Positions 23,822 to 31,333 of a stretch of 56,493 nucleotides of DNA are shown here, piece after piece. Under the pieces are notes generated by a model, which worked only from the letters and a program-made list of their open reading frames with translations, was not told the origin of the DNA and ran no database searches. The translations under genes were made by a program, and so were the position numbers. The stretch is taken from contig SVLL01000004.1 in the NCBI GenBank assembly GCA_015067935.1, positions 1-56,493 of the forward strand, given 5' to 3'. Position 1 is the first letter of the stretch; every line of letters begins with the position of its first letter. Origin of the DNA: Oscillospiraceae bacterium (GTDB taxonomy: Bacteria > Bacillota > Clostridia > Oscillospirales > Oscillospiraceae).

Positions 23822-23881
23822 AAACTGATCCTTCTTTCTCAGTGTAATGGATAGCGTCGTGGGTAAAAGCCCATCTGTCAT

Positions 23882-23910
23882 ATTATAACTGTAAAGAAGG
23901 TATTTGTCAA
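23882..23910 (-). promoter_or_regulatory. Consensus promoter of nfnAB
   Basis: A perfect TTGACA (23910-23905) and TATAAT (23887-23882) with 17-base spacing precede nfnA by about 60 bases. It is one of the strongest-looking promoters in the window. Confidence 0.85.
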
Positions 23911-23963
23911 ATCCTTATCGATAGAAATATATCATTTTAAACGAAACTGATCTTATCAGGGGG

Positions 23964-24064
23964 TAATCCCAGACCGTTACTACTTATAGGCCTATTTTTA
24001 TGTTGGTTCTGCCGCCGTTCCTCTCCTGCCCCTTTCAGGGGCACCCTCCCCCCGGGGGGAGGGT
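23964..24064 (+). repeat. CCCCCGGGGG-ended repeat, copy 3 (5'-truncated)
   Basis: It shares TATAGGCCTATT, GTTGGTTCTGCCGCCGTTCC and TCTCCTGCCCCTTTCAGGGG with the copy at 13859-14018 but lacks the first third. Its 3' palindrome is inside the end of the deacetylase gene and provides that gene's stop codon. Confidence 0.8.
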
Positions 24065-24742
24065 TTCGTTTGGAAAGCATTTATAGATTTTCCCCGGCTG
24101 GGGCGTTTCGCCCCGGATTTCCGCCAGACGGCTGACGGTGACAAACCGAAAGCCCTCTTTTTGCAGGCGGTCAATAATGGACAGTGCCGCATCCACGGAA
24201 GAATCCGACAAATCGTGCAAAAGTATCACATCCCCGTCCCGCACCTGACTTACCACTGCCGCCTCCACCGCAGCGGCATCGTGTACTGCCCAATCCCGGG
24301 GATCTACGGACCACAAAAGCAGCGCAAGGCCCATCTTTTCCGCCACCTGCACCACTGCAGCCGAGCCACTGCCCCCGGGCGGACGCAAAAATACCGCCTC
24401 ACACCCTGCCGGGAGCAAAGCACGGGTATCCGCAAGTTCCTTTTTCAGCTCCTTCGGGGAAAGGGTTGCCATATCCTTGTGGGAGTAGCCGTGCAGACCG
24501 ATTTCGTGTCCGGCCTCGTGGATTTTCTCTGCCAAGCCCGGATAAACCGCCAGCCGATAGCCGCAGAGCAGAAATGTTGCCTGCACTCCGCGCTGCTCCA
24601 GACCATCCAGCAGTCTGCGCGTAAAGCGTCCGGATGGTCCGTCATCGAAGGTCAATGCCACATATTTTTCCTCCTCAGCCCGGGCAGAGGGCACCGCCAG
24701 CAGGCATACGCATAAAATAACAGACAGGATTCGACGCAGCAT
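24035..24742 (-). CDS. Polysaccharide deacetylase (NodB family)
   Basis: This 235-aa secreted enzyme has a signal peptide (hydrophobic residues 4-17, cleavage near ARA-E) and a NodB domain: TFDDGP with the catalytic and metal Asp, the metal pair in HGYSHKD, RPPGG and LLHDLSD. Such proteins remove acetyl groups from peptidoglycan or chitin-like sugars outside the cell. It is divergent from the CYTH gene. The last 12 or so residues (ending NETLPPGGGCP) and the TGA stop are encoded by the CCCCCGGGGG repeat, so the natural C-terminus was probably altered when the repeat arrived. Confidence 0.9.
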   Translation of the reverse strand: MLRRILSVILCVCLLAVPSARAEEEKYVALTFDDGPSGRFTRRLLDGLEQRGVQATFLLCGYRLAVYPGLAEKIHEAGHEIGLHGYSHKDMATLSPKELKKELADTRALLPAGCEAVFLRPPGGSGSAAVVQVAEKMGLALLLWSVDPRDWAVHDAAAVEAAVVSQVRDGDVILLHDLSDSSVDAALSIIDRLQKEGFRFVTVSRLAEIRGETPQPGKIYKCFPNETLPPGGGCP

Positions 24743-24798
24743 TCCGCTACCTCCCTTTCACCTCATCGCTTTGCGTGGTTCTTTTTCATTTTGCTGGC

Positions 24799-24827
24799 TT
24801 TACTTTTCCCGAAAAAATTGATATAAT
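24799..24827 (+). promoter_or_regulatory. Promoter of the CYTH-exonuclease operon
   Basis: TTTACT (24799-24804) and TATAAT (24822-24827) are spaced by 17 bases, 30 bases ahead of the ATG. Confidence 0.65.
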
Positions 24828-24856
24828 GCAAGAAAATACGGAAACGAGGTGCTTTC

Positions 24857-25426
24857 ATGGGCCGGGAATTGGAGTTCAAATACATTGCCACACCGGAAGT
24901 TTTGGCACAAATCCGCGCACTTTGGGACGGCTGGACGGAGATTTCTATGGAAACCACCTATTTTGACACCGCTGACGGCAAATTATCCGGAAAAAAATGC
25001 ACCCTCCGTCAGCGTTTGGAAAACGGCAGCAGCGTTTGCACCCTGAAAACTCCCCTGAGCGGTTTCGGACGGGGCGAATGGGATGTGCAATCTGTTTGGA
25101 GCGCAGAAGCGGTTGCCCGACTCTTTGCGGATGCTGCGCAAACGCCCATTGCCTTCGAATCCTTACTGCCTGTGTGCGGTGCCCGCTTCACCCGGCTGGC
25201 AAAAACTGTAGAATTGCCGGGCTGCACCGTGGAGCTTGCCCTGGATTCCGGTGTTTTGCTGGGCGGCGGCAAGGAAATCCCTCTGTGCGAGCTGGAAATA
25301 GAATTCAAATCCGGCGCGGAAGCTGCGGCTGTGAACTGGGCAGGTCATTTTGCGCAGCGTTTTGCCCTGCAAAGTGAAACCAAGAGCAAATTCAAGCGCG
25401 CCTATCTTCTGGCAAAAGGAGAATAA
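24857..25426 (+). CDS. CYTH-domain protein (triphosphate tunnel enzyme)
   Basis: This 189-aa protein starts with the CYTH hallmark ExExK (RELEFKY). Further charged strands TLRQRLENGSSVCTLKTP, CELEIEFKSG and TKSKFKRAY supply the basic and acidic lining of the tunnel. Family members hydrolyse inorganic triphosphate or thiamine triphosphate with metal ions. No CHAD domain is attached. The exonuclease gene begins one base after its stop, so the two are coupled. The exact substrate is not known from sequence. Confidence 0.85.
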   Translation: MGRELEFKYIATPEVLAQIRALWDGWTEISMETTYFDTADGKLSGKKCTLRQRLENGSSVCTLKTPLSGFGRGEWDVQSVWSAEAVARLFADAAQTPIAFESLLPVCGARFTRLAKTVELPGCTVELALDSGVLLGGGKEIPLCELEIEFKSGAEAAAVNWAGHFAQRFALQSETKSKFKRAYLLAKGE

Positions 25427-25427
25427 T

Positions 25428-26117
25428 ATGGGAAAATTTACCGGACTTTTTCAAAAATATGACCGTCTGGTCTTATTCGATACGGAAACCACCGGTCTTT
25501 CCTTTTCCCGGGATGAGATCATCGAATTTGCCGCCATCGTTGTGGAGCAGCGGGACGGCGAACCGGTTGTCATCCGGGAATATGACGAGCTGGTGAGTCT
25601 GACCCCCGGCGGCTGTGTGCCTCAGGTGATTCAGAATCTCACAGGCATCACCACTCAGGACATTCTGGCCAAGGGTCTATCCAAAACCCGGGTCTGCCGG
25701 GACATTGCGGAGATGATTGCCGGAAACACCCTTTTGCTGGCATACAACGCCCACTTTGACCTGAGCTTTTTGTATTATATGCTGCTCCGGGACGGCGATC
25801 CGATGATTTTAAAGGGCAAGGACAAGCTGGACCTGCTGACGGTATACAAGGACCGTCGGTCCTATCCCCACAAGCTGTGCAACGCCATTGAGGCCTACGG
25901 TCTTACCGGAAAGGTGGTCAATTCCCACCGGGCGGTGGATGATGTGCTGGCAACGCTGGAAGTGATGAAGGAAATGGAAGCGGAGAAGGCAGACTTAGAA
26001 TGTTATGTTAACCTTTTCGGCTACAGTCCCAAATACGGCATCGACGGCAAGGCCATCGGCTCCGTTACTTATAAGCCCCAAGGCTTTGACCCCGGCACTC
26101 CCCTATATCAGCGATAA
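25428..26117 (+). CDS. DEDDh 3'-5' exonuclease
   Basis: This 229-aa protein has all three exonuclease motifs of the DnaQ/RNase T superfamily: Exo I FDTETTGL with Asp and Glu, Exo II NAHFDLSF, and Exo III HRAVDDVLA with the His of the DEDDh class. It degrades DNA or RNA from the 3' end. It starts at the ATG at 25428 after a GGAG site that overlaps the end of the CYTH gene; a longer in-frame extension reads back into that gene and has no binding site. It could be a polymerase III epsilon-like or repair enzyme. Confidence 0.88.
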   Translation: MGKFTGLFQKYDRLVLFDTETTGLSFSRDEIIEFAAIVVEQRDGEPVVIREYDELVSLTPGGCVPQVIQNLTGITTQDILAKGLSKTRVCRDIAEMIAGNTLLLAYNAHFDLSFLYYMLLRDGDPMILKGKDKLDLLTVYKDRRSYPHKLCNAIEAYGLTGKVVNSHRAVDDVLATLEVMKEMEAEKADLECYVNLFGYSPKYGIDGKAIGSVTYKPQGFDPGTPLYQR

Positions 26118-26135
26118 TGATAATACAGTAGGAAC

Positions 26136-26160
26136 CAGCGTCCCCGACGGTCCCTACAAT
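26136..26160. repeat. GTCCCCGACGGTCCCT repeat fragment
   Basis: CCAGCGTCCCCGACGGTCCC plus TACAA here matches CCAGTGTCCCCGACGGTCCC at 52855 and, inverted, the piece at 21490-21511. It sits between the exonuclease and udk. Confidence 0.6.
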
Positions 26161-26185
26161 ACCGATCTATACAAGGAGGAGCCCC

Positions 26186-26833
26186 ATGGCAGAAATATTG
26201 GTCATCGGCATTGCCGGAGGAACCGGCAGCGGCAAAACCACCCTGATGAAGAACATTATGTCCAAGCTGGAAGGAAAGGTGACGGTTCTCAGCCACGACA
26301 ACTACTACAAGCGGCATGATGAGCTGACCTTTGAGGAGCGCAGTGCGCTGAACTATGACGAGCCAAACGCCATTGAAACCAGCCTGATGGTGGAGCATCT
26401 GAAGCAGCTGCGGGAGGGCAAAGCGATCGATTGCCCGGTGTACGATTTTACCCGCCACAACCGCAGCGACGAAACGGTGCATCTGGAGCCCAGTCCCGTT
26501 ATCATCGTGGAGGGTATTCTGATTTTTGAAAACAAGGAACTCCGAGAACTGATGGATATTCGGCTGTTTGTGGATACGGATGCGGACGAGCGGTTGTGCC
26601 GGCGAATCAAACGGGATGTGACCAAGCGGGGCAGAACGCTGGAATCTGTGCTGAATCAGTATCTTTCCACCGTCAAACCCATGCACGAAAAATATGTGGA
26701 ACCCAGCAAGAAATACGCCAATCTGGTCATCCCGGAGGGCGGAAAAAACATCGTGGCACTGGATATGATTCTGGGCCGCATCAAGCATCATCTGGACGGC
26801 ACACCTGCCGTTTATTTTGAAGAGGAGGAATAA
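26186..26833 (+). CDS. udk: Uridine kinase
   Basis: This 215-aa kinase phosphorylates uridine and cytidine. It has the P-loop GGTGSGKTT (residues 11-19), SHDNYYKRHDELTFEER and NYDEPNAIE, typical of udk, and the VIIVEGILIF strand. Its ATG follows AAGGAGGAG. It adds a pyrimidine branch to the salvage capacity seen elsewhere in the window (tdk, cdd, upp). YhcH follows after 3 bases. Confidence 0.94.
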   Translation: MAEILVIGIAGGTGSGKTTLMKNIMSKLEGKVTVLSHDNYYKRHDELTFEERSALNYDEPNAIETSLMVEHLKQLREGKAIDCPVYDFTRHNRSDETVHLEPSPVIIVEGILIFENKELRELMDIRLFVDTDADERLCRRIKRDVTKRGRTLESVLNQYLSTVKPMHEKYVEPSKKYANLVIPEGGKNIVALDMILGRIKHHLDGTPAVYFEEEE

Positions 26834-26836
26834 ATT

Positions 26837-27277
26837 ATGATTATTTGCCCTTGGAAGGATCTTTCCCGTTATGAAGCCATCATCCCCGGTCTGAAGGAAG
26901 CAATGGATCTGGTTGCAAAGCTTGAAAGCCTTGAGCCTGCCACCTATCCCCTTGCCTGCGGCGGCCGCGTGCTGGTGCAGCGCATCACCACGAAGCCGGC
27001 AGAAGGCGCACTGCTGGAGGCCCACAAGAATTTTCTGGACATTCAGTACATCCCCGAGGCAACGGAAACTATGGGTTGGGCCCCCATTGAAAAGCTGGAG
27101 CCCGCTAAGCCTTATAACGATGTGAAGGATGTGTGGCATTTTTCCGGAAGCTGCGATCTGATCGACATTCGCCCCGGTTACTGCTATGTGGTGTATCCCG
27201 AGGATGCCCACGCCCCCGGCGTTCACCGTGAGGAAGTGCGGGAATACAGCAAGATCGTCGTCAAGCTGCCCTTGTAA
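26837..27277 (+). CDS. YhcH/YjgK/YiaL-family protein
   Basis: This 146-aa cupin-like protein has the family's conserved EAHKNFLDIQY and a late YPEDAHAPG metal-site-like segment. Relatives occur in sialic acid and other sugar operons (NanQ) and may act as sugar anomerases or isomerases. Here it follows udk by 3 bases and no sialate genes are near, so its substrate is open. Length is normal. Confidence 0.88.
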   Translation: MIICPWKDLSRYEAIIPGLKEAMDLVAKLESLEPATYPLACGGRVLVQRITTKPAEGALLEAHKNFLDIQYIPEATETMGWAPIEKLEPAKPYNDVKDVWHFSGSCDLIDIRPGYCYVVYPEDAHAPGVHREEVREYSKIVVKLPL

Positions 27278-27286
27278 TTGAAGGCC

Positions 27287-27323
27287 AAGCCTGCTGCGGA
27301 TTTCCGCGGCGGGCTTTTGCTTT
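27287..27323 (+). terminator. Rho-independent terminator
   Basis: AAGCCTGCTGCGG pairs with CCGCGGCGGGCTT including G-U pairs, followed by TTGCTTT, after the YhcH gene. Confidence 0.7.
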
Positions 27324-27375
27324 ACGGCATCTCTTCTCCCCTGCCTGCGGATGCAGCAGCGTGGGTTGCAAATAC

Positions 27376-27404
27376 TTGACATTTTTGGGGAAAAAGTGTA
27401 CTAT
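27376..27404 (+). promoter_or_regulatory. Promoter of the GntR-ABC cassette
   Basis: Perfect TTGACA (27376-27381) and TACTAT (27399-27404) are separated by 17 bases. The -10 lies inside the left arm of the operator. Confidence 0.75.
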
Positions 27405-27428
27405 TGTATTAGCTAGGTAGTACACTTT
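27393..27428 (+). promoter_or_regulatory. Operator palindrome for the YtrA-type GntR regulator
   Basis: AAAGTGTACTA (27393-27403) and TAGTACACTTT (27418-27428) are perfect 11-bp inverted arms with a 14-base centre. They match the AGTGTA...TACACT pattern of YtrA-subfamily sites and overlap the -10 and the start region, as expected for autorepression. Confidence 0.8.
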
Positions 27429-27445
27429 CAGAAAGGAGTGGTCAA

Positions 27446-27805
27446 ATGGATTGGGTAATTGACAAAAATCGCCCCATCTGTCCCCAGCTTTGTGAGCAGC
27501 TTTGTTTAAGAATCGCCACCGGGGTATACGCCCCCGGCGAAAAGCTTCTCTCTGTGCGTGATATTGCGGTGCTTGCAGGTGTCAACCCCAATACGGTGCA
27601 GCGTTCCCTTGAAGAGCTGGAGCAAAAGGGCATTTTGTACTCTGTGCGCGGCTCCGGCTGGTATGTGGAAGAGGATACCGCGCCGGCAAAGAAAGTATTT
27701 GCAGGCATTCTGGCACAAAAAACCGCAGCTTATTTTGCTGCTATGGAGATTTTGGGGATGGATGCCGGAGCAGTCAAAGAATATGTAAAGGAGTGGAAGG
27801 TATGA
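27446..27805 (+). CDS. GntR-family regulator, YtrA subfamily
   Basis: This 119-aa protein is only a winged helix plus a short C-terminal helical tail, the mark of the YtrA subfamily. The DNA-binding part runs PICPQLCEQLCLRIATGVYA, LLSVRDIAVLAGVNPNTVQR, SLEELEQKGILYSVRGSGWYV. It overlaps the ABC ATPase start (ATGA) and sits under a promoter with a matching palindrome, so it most likely represses its own operon and is relieved by the stress the transporter handles. In Bacillus such systems respond to cell wall antibiotics. Confidence 0.93.
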   Translation: MDWVIDKNRPICPQLCEQLCLRIATGVYAPGEKLLSVRDIAVLAGVNPNTVQRSLEELEQKGILYSVRGSGWYVEEDTAPAKKVFAGILAQKTAAYFAAMEILGMDAGAVKEYVKEWKV

Positions 27806-28500
27806 GTGAATTGGTTCGCTGTGAGGCTTTGACAAAGAATTACGGCAGCGTAACGGCACTGAATAATGTCAGCTTCACCTTGGAAAGCGGCAAGATCGTG
27901 GGGCTTTTGGGTCCTAACGGTTCGGGTAAGACCACCCTGATCAAGCTGCTCAACGGTCTTCTTGCCCCCACAAAGGGCGAGATCCTGATCGACGGGAAGC
28001 GCGTCGGCGTGGAGACCAAAGAAATTGTTGCCTACCTGCCGGACAACAGCTACCTGAACGCTTGGATGACCGTCAAGCAGATCGTGGCGTATTTTGCGGA
28101 TTTCTATACGGATTTCCGCCCGGAGGTGGCCTATGAGATGCTTGCCCGGCTGGGTATCTCCGCCGAAAGCAAACTGAAAACCCTCTCCAAGGGCAACAAG
28201 GAAAAGGTCTGTCTGATTCTTGTAATGAGCCGTGCCGCCCGGCTGTATGTGCTGGATGAGCCCATCGCCGGCGTGGACCCTGCCGCCCGGGACTATGTGA
28301 TCTCCACCATCATCAACAACTATAATCCCCAAGCGACGGTGATTATCTCCACCCACCTGATTTCTGACATCGAGCAGATTCTGGACGAGGTGATCTTCCT
28401 GAAAAACGGCAGCATTGTCCTGCAGAAAACTGTGGACGAGATCCGTACAGAGCACGAAAAAAGTGTCGACGAGCTGTTCCGGGAGGTGTTCAAATGGTAA
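27802..28500 (+). CDS. ABC transporter ATP-binding protein
   Basis: This 232-aa ATPase has Walker A GPNGSGKTT, signature LSKGNKEK (a variant of LSGGQ), Walker B LYVLDEPIAGVD and switch ISTHL. The variant signature with Gly-Asn is common in YtrB/EcsA-like ATPases paired with GntR regulators. It overlaps both neighbours by a few bases, giving a tightly coupled three-gene cassette: regulator, ATPase, permease. The start at 27802 is set by the AAGGAG site in the end of the regulator gene. Confidence 0.93.
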   Translation: MSELVRCEALTKNYGSVTALNNVSFTLESGKIVGLLGPNGSGKTTLIKLLNGLLAPTKGEILIDGKRVGVETKEIVAYLPDNSYLNAWMTVKQIVAYFADFYTDFRPEVAYEMLARLGISAESKLKTLSKGNKEKVCLILVMSRAARLYVLDEPIAGVDPAARDYVISTIINNYNPQATVIISTHLISDIEQILDEVIFLKNGSIVLQKTVDEIRTEHEKSVDELFREVFKW

Positions 28501-29303
28501 AGAAGCTGTTTAAGCACGAATATCTGTTTTATGTCCGGGTAATGGCCATCGTTTACGCTGTTTTGCTGACCGTTTCCGTGGCAACGAAACTGATTTACAC
28601 CTTTGAAAGCAATACCACCGCCTATCAGATCATCCGGGGCTTTACCACCATTGTCTATGTTTTTTCGCTGATAGCTGCGTGGGGCTTTGCTTGGGTGATG
28701 GGCATCGTCCGTTTTTACCGGAATCTTTTCACCGCCGAGGGCTATCTGTCCTTCACCCTGCCGGTGACGGCAGACCAGCACATCATCGTAAAAGCTGTGA
28801 CGGCAGTATGCGTGGAGCTGGTCACCATGCTGATGGTGGGCGTTTCCGGCCTGATCGTTGTGCCCGGTGAAATTCTGACGGAACTCGGCAATGCCTTTGC
28901 GATAATCTTTGCCGATATTCCCACCGATGCAGTCGTTCATTTGGTGTTGTATGCTGTTGAATTTCTCATTATGCTGTTGCTGGCGGCTTTTTCCAGTGTG
29001 ATGCTGTACTATTGCTTTATCTCCATTGGTCAGCTCTCCCGGAAGAACCGGATTCTGGCGGCAGTGGGTGCCTATTTCGGCTACTACATCCTCACCCAGG
29101 TGCTGGCTACCTTTATGACGATTATGCTTTCCGTGTTTGCCGCTACCGGTGTGTTTGAAACCTGGATTTACTGGATCGCCGAGCATCCCGTTGCCACCAT
29201 CCATCTGCTGATGTGCACCGGTATCCTTCTGGCAACCCTATTCCTGCTGCTGGAATTTTTGCTGGTTCGGTGGATCATCACCAAAAAGCTGAATCTGGAA
29301 TAA
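28494..29303 (+). CDS. ABC-2-like permease subunit
   Basis: This 269-aa membrane protein has about six hydrophobic segments (starting near residues 16, 55, 100, 160, 195, 235). It begins inside the last codons of the ATPase gene and ends with a strong terminator 8 bases on, so it is the membrane partner of that ATPase. No sequence family beyond this type of cassette permease is recognised. The gene set suggests export or sensing of a membrane-active compound. Confidence 0.85.
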   Translation: MVKKLFKHEYLFYVRVMAIVYAVLLTVSVATKLIYTFESNTTAYQIIRGFTTIVYVFSLIAAWGFAWVMGIVRFYRNLFTAEGYLSFTLPVTADQHIIVKAVTAVCVELVTMLMVGVSGLIVVPGEILTELGNAFAIIFADIPTDAVVHLVLYAVEFLIMLLLAAFSSVMLYYCFISIGQLSRKNRILAAVGAYFGYYILTQVLATFMTIMLSVFAATGVFETWIYWIAEHPVATIHLLMCTGILLATLFLLLEFLLVRWIITKKLNLE

Positions 29304-29310
29304 GCTTCCC

Positions 29311-29345
29311 AAACCACCGACCCGTCCGGGTCGGTGGTTTTTTGC
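29311..29345 (+). terminator. Rho-independent terminator
   Basis: AAACCACCGACCC pairs with GGGTCGGTGGTTT around GTCC, followed by TTTTG. It closes the GntR-ABC cassette. Confidence 0.9.
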
Positions 29346-29366
29346 TTCTCTCCCGAAGGGAAAGTC

Positions 29367-29395
29367 TTGCGCTTAAGAAAAATCAATGTTATAAT
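29367..29395 (+). promoter_or_regulatory. Promoter of queH
   Basis: TTGCGC (29367-29372) and TATAAT (29390-29395) are 17 bases apart, 32 bases ahead of the queH ATG. Confidence 0.65.
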
Positions 29396-29427
29396 GACAG
29401 AAATATACCCATTTTTCGGAGGAATTT

Positions 29428-29973
29428 ATGAAAACCCTGCTCCACATCTGCTGCGCACCCTGCGCCAATCAGTGCATTGAGGTGCTTCGGGGGGATAAAA
29501 TCGAGGTCACCGGCTACTGGTACAACCCCAATATCCACCCCTTTACCGAATATCGCGCCCGACGCAACTGTCTGCGTGACTACGCCGCCACCATCGACCT
29601 GCCCATCATCGAGCAGGACGATTACGCCCTGCGGCCTTTCATCCGTCAGGTGGCGGAGGATATCGGAAATCGGTGCATTAAATGCTACGAAATGCGCCTT
29701 TTTGAGGCCGCACGCAATGCCAAAGAAAAAGGCTTTGACAGCTTCACCTCCAGTCTTTTTATCAGCCCCTACCAGAATCACGAGCTGATGCGGCAGGTGG
29801 CGGAGCGTGCCGGTGCCGAATACGGTGTGGAATTTCTGTACCGGGATTTCCGCCCCTACTTCCGGGATGGACAAGCCTTTGCCCGGGAGCACGATTTTTA
29901 TATGCAAAAATACTGCGGCTGTGTCTTTTCCGAGCAGGAAAGATACCTGAAGCCCACGAAGATTATTCTGTAA
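29428..29973 (+). CDS. queH: Epoxyqueuosine reductase QueH
   Basis: This 181-aa protein carries the QueH (DUF208) cysteines: HICCAPC at the start, RCIKCYEMRL in the middle and YCGCVFSEQE near the end, which hold a 4Fe-4S cluster and metal site. QueH makes the last step of queuosine in tRNA, reducing epoxyqueuosine without cobalamin. No other queuosine gene is in the window. Its own promoter lies just upstream. Confidence 0.93.
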   Translation: MKTLLHICCAPCANQCIEVLRGDKIEVTGYWYNPNIHPFTEYRARRNCLRDYAATIDLPIIEQDDYALRPFIRQVAEDIGNRCIKCYEMRLFEAARNAKEKGFDSFTSSLFISPYQNHELMRQVAERAGAEYGVEFLYRDFRPYFRDGQAFAREHDFYMQKYCGCVFSEQERYLKPTKIIL

Positions 29974-29989
29974 AAGTGCAGATCTCAAA

Positions 29990-30030
29990 GCCCCCTTTGC
30001 ACAAGGGTACCTTTCCCCGGGAGAAGGTTA
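29990..30030. repeat. Fragment of palindromic repeat
   Basis: AAAGCCCCCTTTGCACAAGG and ACCTTTCCCCGGGAGAAGGT look like a broken half arm joined to a CCCCGGG palindrome, between queH and the RNA methylase gene. Confidence 0.5.
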
Positions 30031-30045
30031 AATAAGGAGGAAAAT

Positions 30046-31176
30046 ATGTCTGATTTTGAATTTGCGGTGCCCACGCTGTTTGGCTTAGAGGGCATTGCCG
30101 GCGACGAGCTGCGCCGTCTGAATATGGAAAATGTACGGGTAGAGAACGGGCGGGTGCTGTTCTCCGGTGATGCAAGTGCCATTGCCCGGTCCAATATGAA
30201 CCTGCGCACCGGCGAACGGGTGCTGCTGGTTCTGGCAGATTTTAAAGCAACCACCTTTGAAGAGCTTTTTCAGGGGGTGTACCGGACCAATCTGGAGGAT
30301 TTTATCCCCAAAAACGGCGCGTTCCCGGTAAAGGGACACTGCCTGAACAGCCAGCTGATGTCTGTGCCGGATTGTCAGGCCATCGTGAAAAAGGCCGCAT
30401 CCAAGCGGCTGGGTGAAAAATACGGTGTCAGCTGGCTGCCCGAAGACGGAGAAAAGTATCAGCTGCAATTTTCTATTATGAATGACCGGGCGGTGTTGTA
30501 TCTGGATACCTCCGGCGTGGGTCTGCATAAGCGAGGCTACCGGGCCATCGGCAACGACGCACCGCTCCGGGAGACTCTTGCCGCGGCAATGGTGATGCTC
30601 ACCAAATATCGGGGCAGAGAATTTTTGTGGGACCCCTTCTGCGGCAGCGGTACCATTCCCATTGAGGCGGCACTGATCGCCAAAAATCGGGCTCCCGGCA
30701 TCAATCGCCGGTTTGCATCCGAGAAATTTGCGTGGATGGACGAGCAGCTTTGGCGTGATGCCCGGGGTGAGGCCATTGACAGGGAATTCCGGGGCGATTA
30801 CCGGATCATGGGGTCGGATAACGATCCCAAGTGCATCAGCCTTGCTATGGCAAACGCCCGGAAAGCAGGCGTAGAAAAGCTCATCCGATTTGAAGACGGG
30901 GATGCAACGAAAATGAGCCTGCCCACCGACAGCGGCATTCTCATCTGCAATCCTCCCTACGGACAGCGGATGATGGAGCAGCGCAGTGCCCAGCGGCTTT
31001 ACGAAGCACTGGGGCGGCACCTGAAATTTGCCGACGGCTGGAAAAAGTATATCATCACCTCCGAGCCGGAGTTTGAGCATTATTTCGGTCGCCGAGCTGA
31101 CAAAAAGCGCAAGCTTTATAACGGTATGATCAAATGCGATTACTATATGTATACGGATCATAGCAGGCGGAAGTAA
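30046..31176 (+). CDS. THUMP-domain 23S rRNA guanine-N2 methyltransferase (RlmL/YpsC-like)
   Basis: This 376-aa protein has an N-terminal ferredoxin-like/THUMP region (residues about 1-160) and a Rossmann methyltransferase domain with the SAM motif DPFCGSGTIPIEAA and the catalytic NPPYGQR loop. It matches RlmL N-terminal-type enzymes (YpsC in Bacillus), which methylate G2445 or a similar base in 23S rRNA. It follows AAGGAGG. The C-terminal second methylase domain of the fused E. coli RlmKL is absent, as usual in Firmicutes. Confidence 0.9.
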   Translation: MSDFEFAVPTLFGLEGIAGDELRRLNMENVRVENGRVLFSGDASAIARSNMNLRTGERVLLVLADFKATTFEELFQGVYRTNLEDFIPKNGAFPVKGHCLNSQLMSVPDCQAIVKKAASKRLGEKYGVSWLPEDGEKYQLQFSIMNDRAVLYLDTSGVGLHKRGYRAIGNDAPLRETLAAAMVMLTKYRGREFLWDPFCGSGTIPIEAALIAKNRAPGINRRFASEKFAWMDEQLWRDARGEAIDREFRGDYRIMGSDNDPKCISLAMANARKAGVEKLIRFEDGDATKMSLPTDSGILICNPPYGQRMMEQRSAQRLYEALGRHLKFADGWKKYIITSEPEFEHYFGRRADKKRKLYNGMIKCDYYMYTDHSRRK

Positions 31177-31187
31177 TGCCTTCCCCC

Positions 31188-31311
31188 TTGCCTCCCCCTT
31201 TGGAGGAGGTGTCAGGAATCTCTGATTCCTGACGGAGAGGGCGAAAAAATAAATATGCCCTCTCAGTCACGCCGTGCGGCGTGCCAGCTCTCCCAGAGGG
31301 AGAGCCAAGAG
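31188..31311. repeat. DUF559-associated palindromic unit (full)
   Basis: Left arm TTGCCTCCCCCTTTGGAGGAGG-TG with second stem CAGGAATC-TCT-GATTCCTG; right arm with second stem CACGCCG-TG-CGGCGTG and outer hairpin CTCTCCCAGAGGGAGAG, ending CCAAG. The short AT-rich spacer between arms is GCGAAAAAATAAATATGC. No gene. Confidence 0.85.
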
Positions 31312-31333
31312 GAAGGCTTTAAGGGAGAAATAT

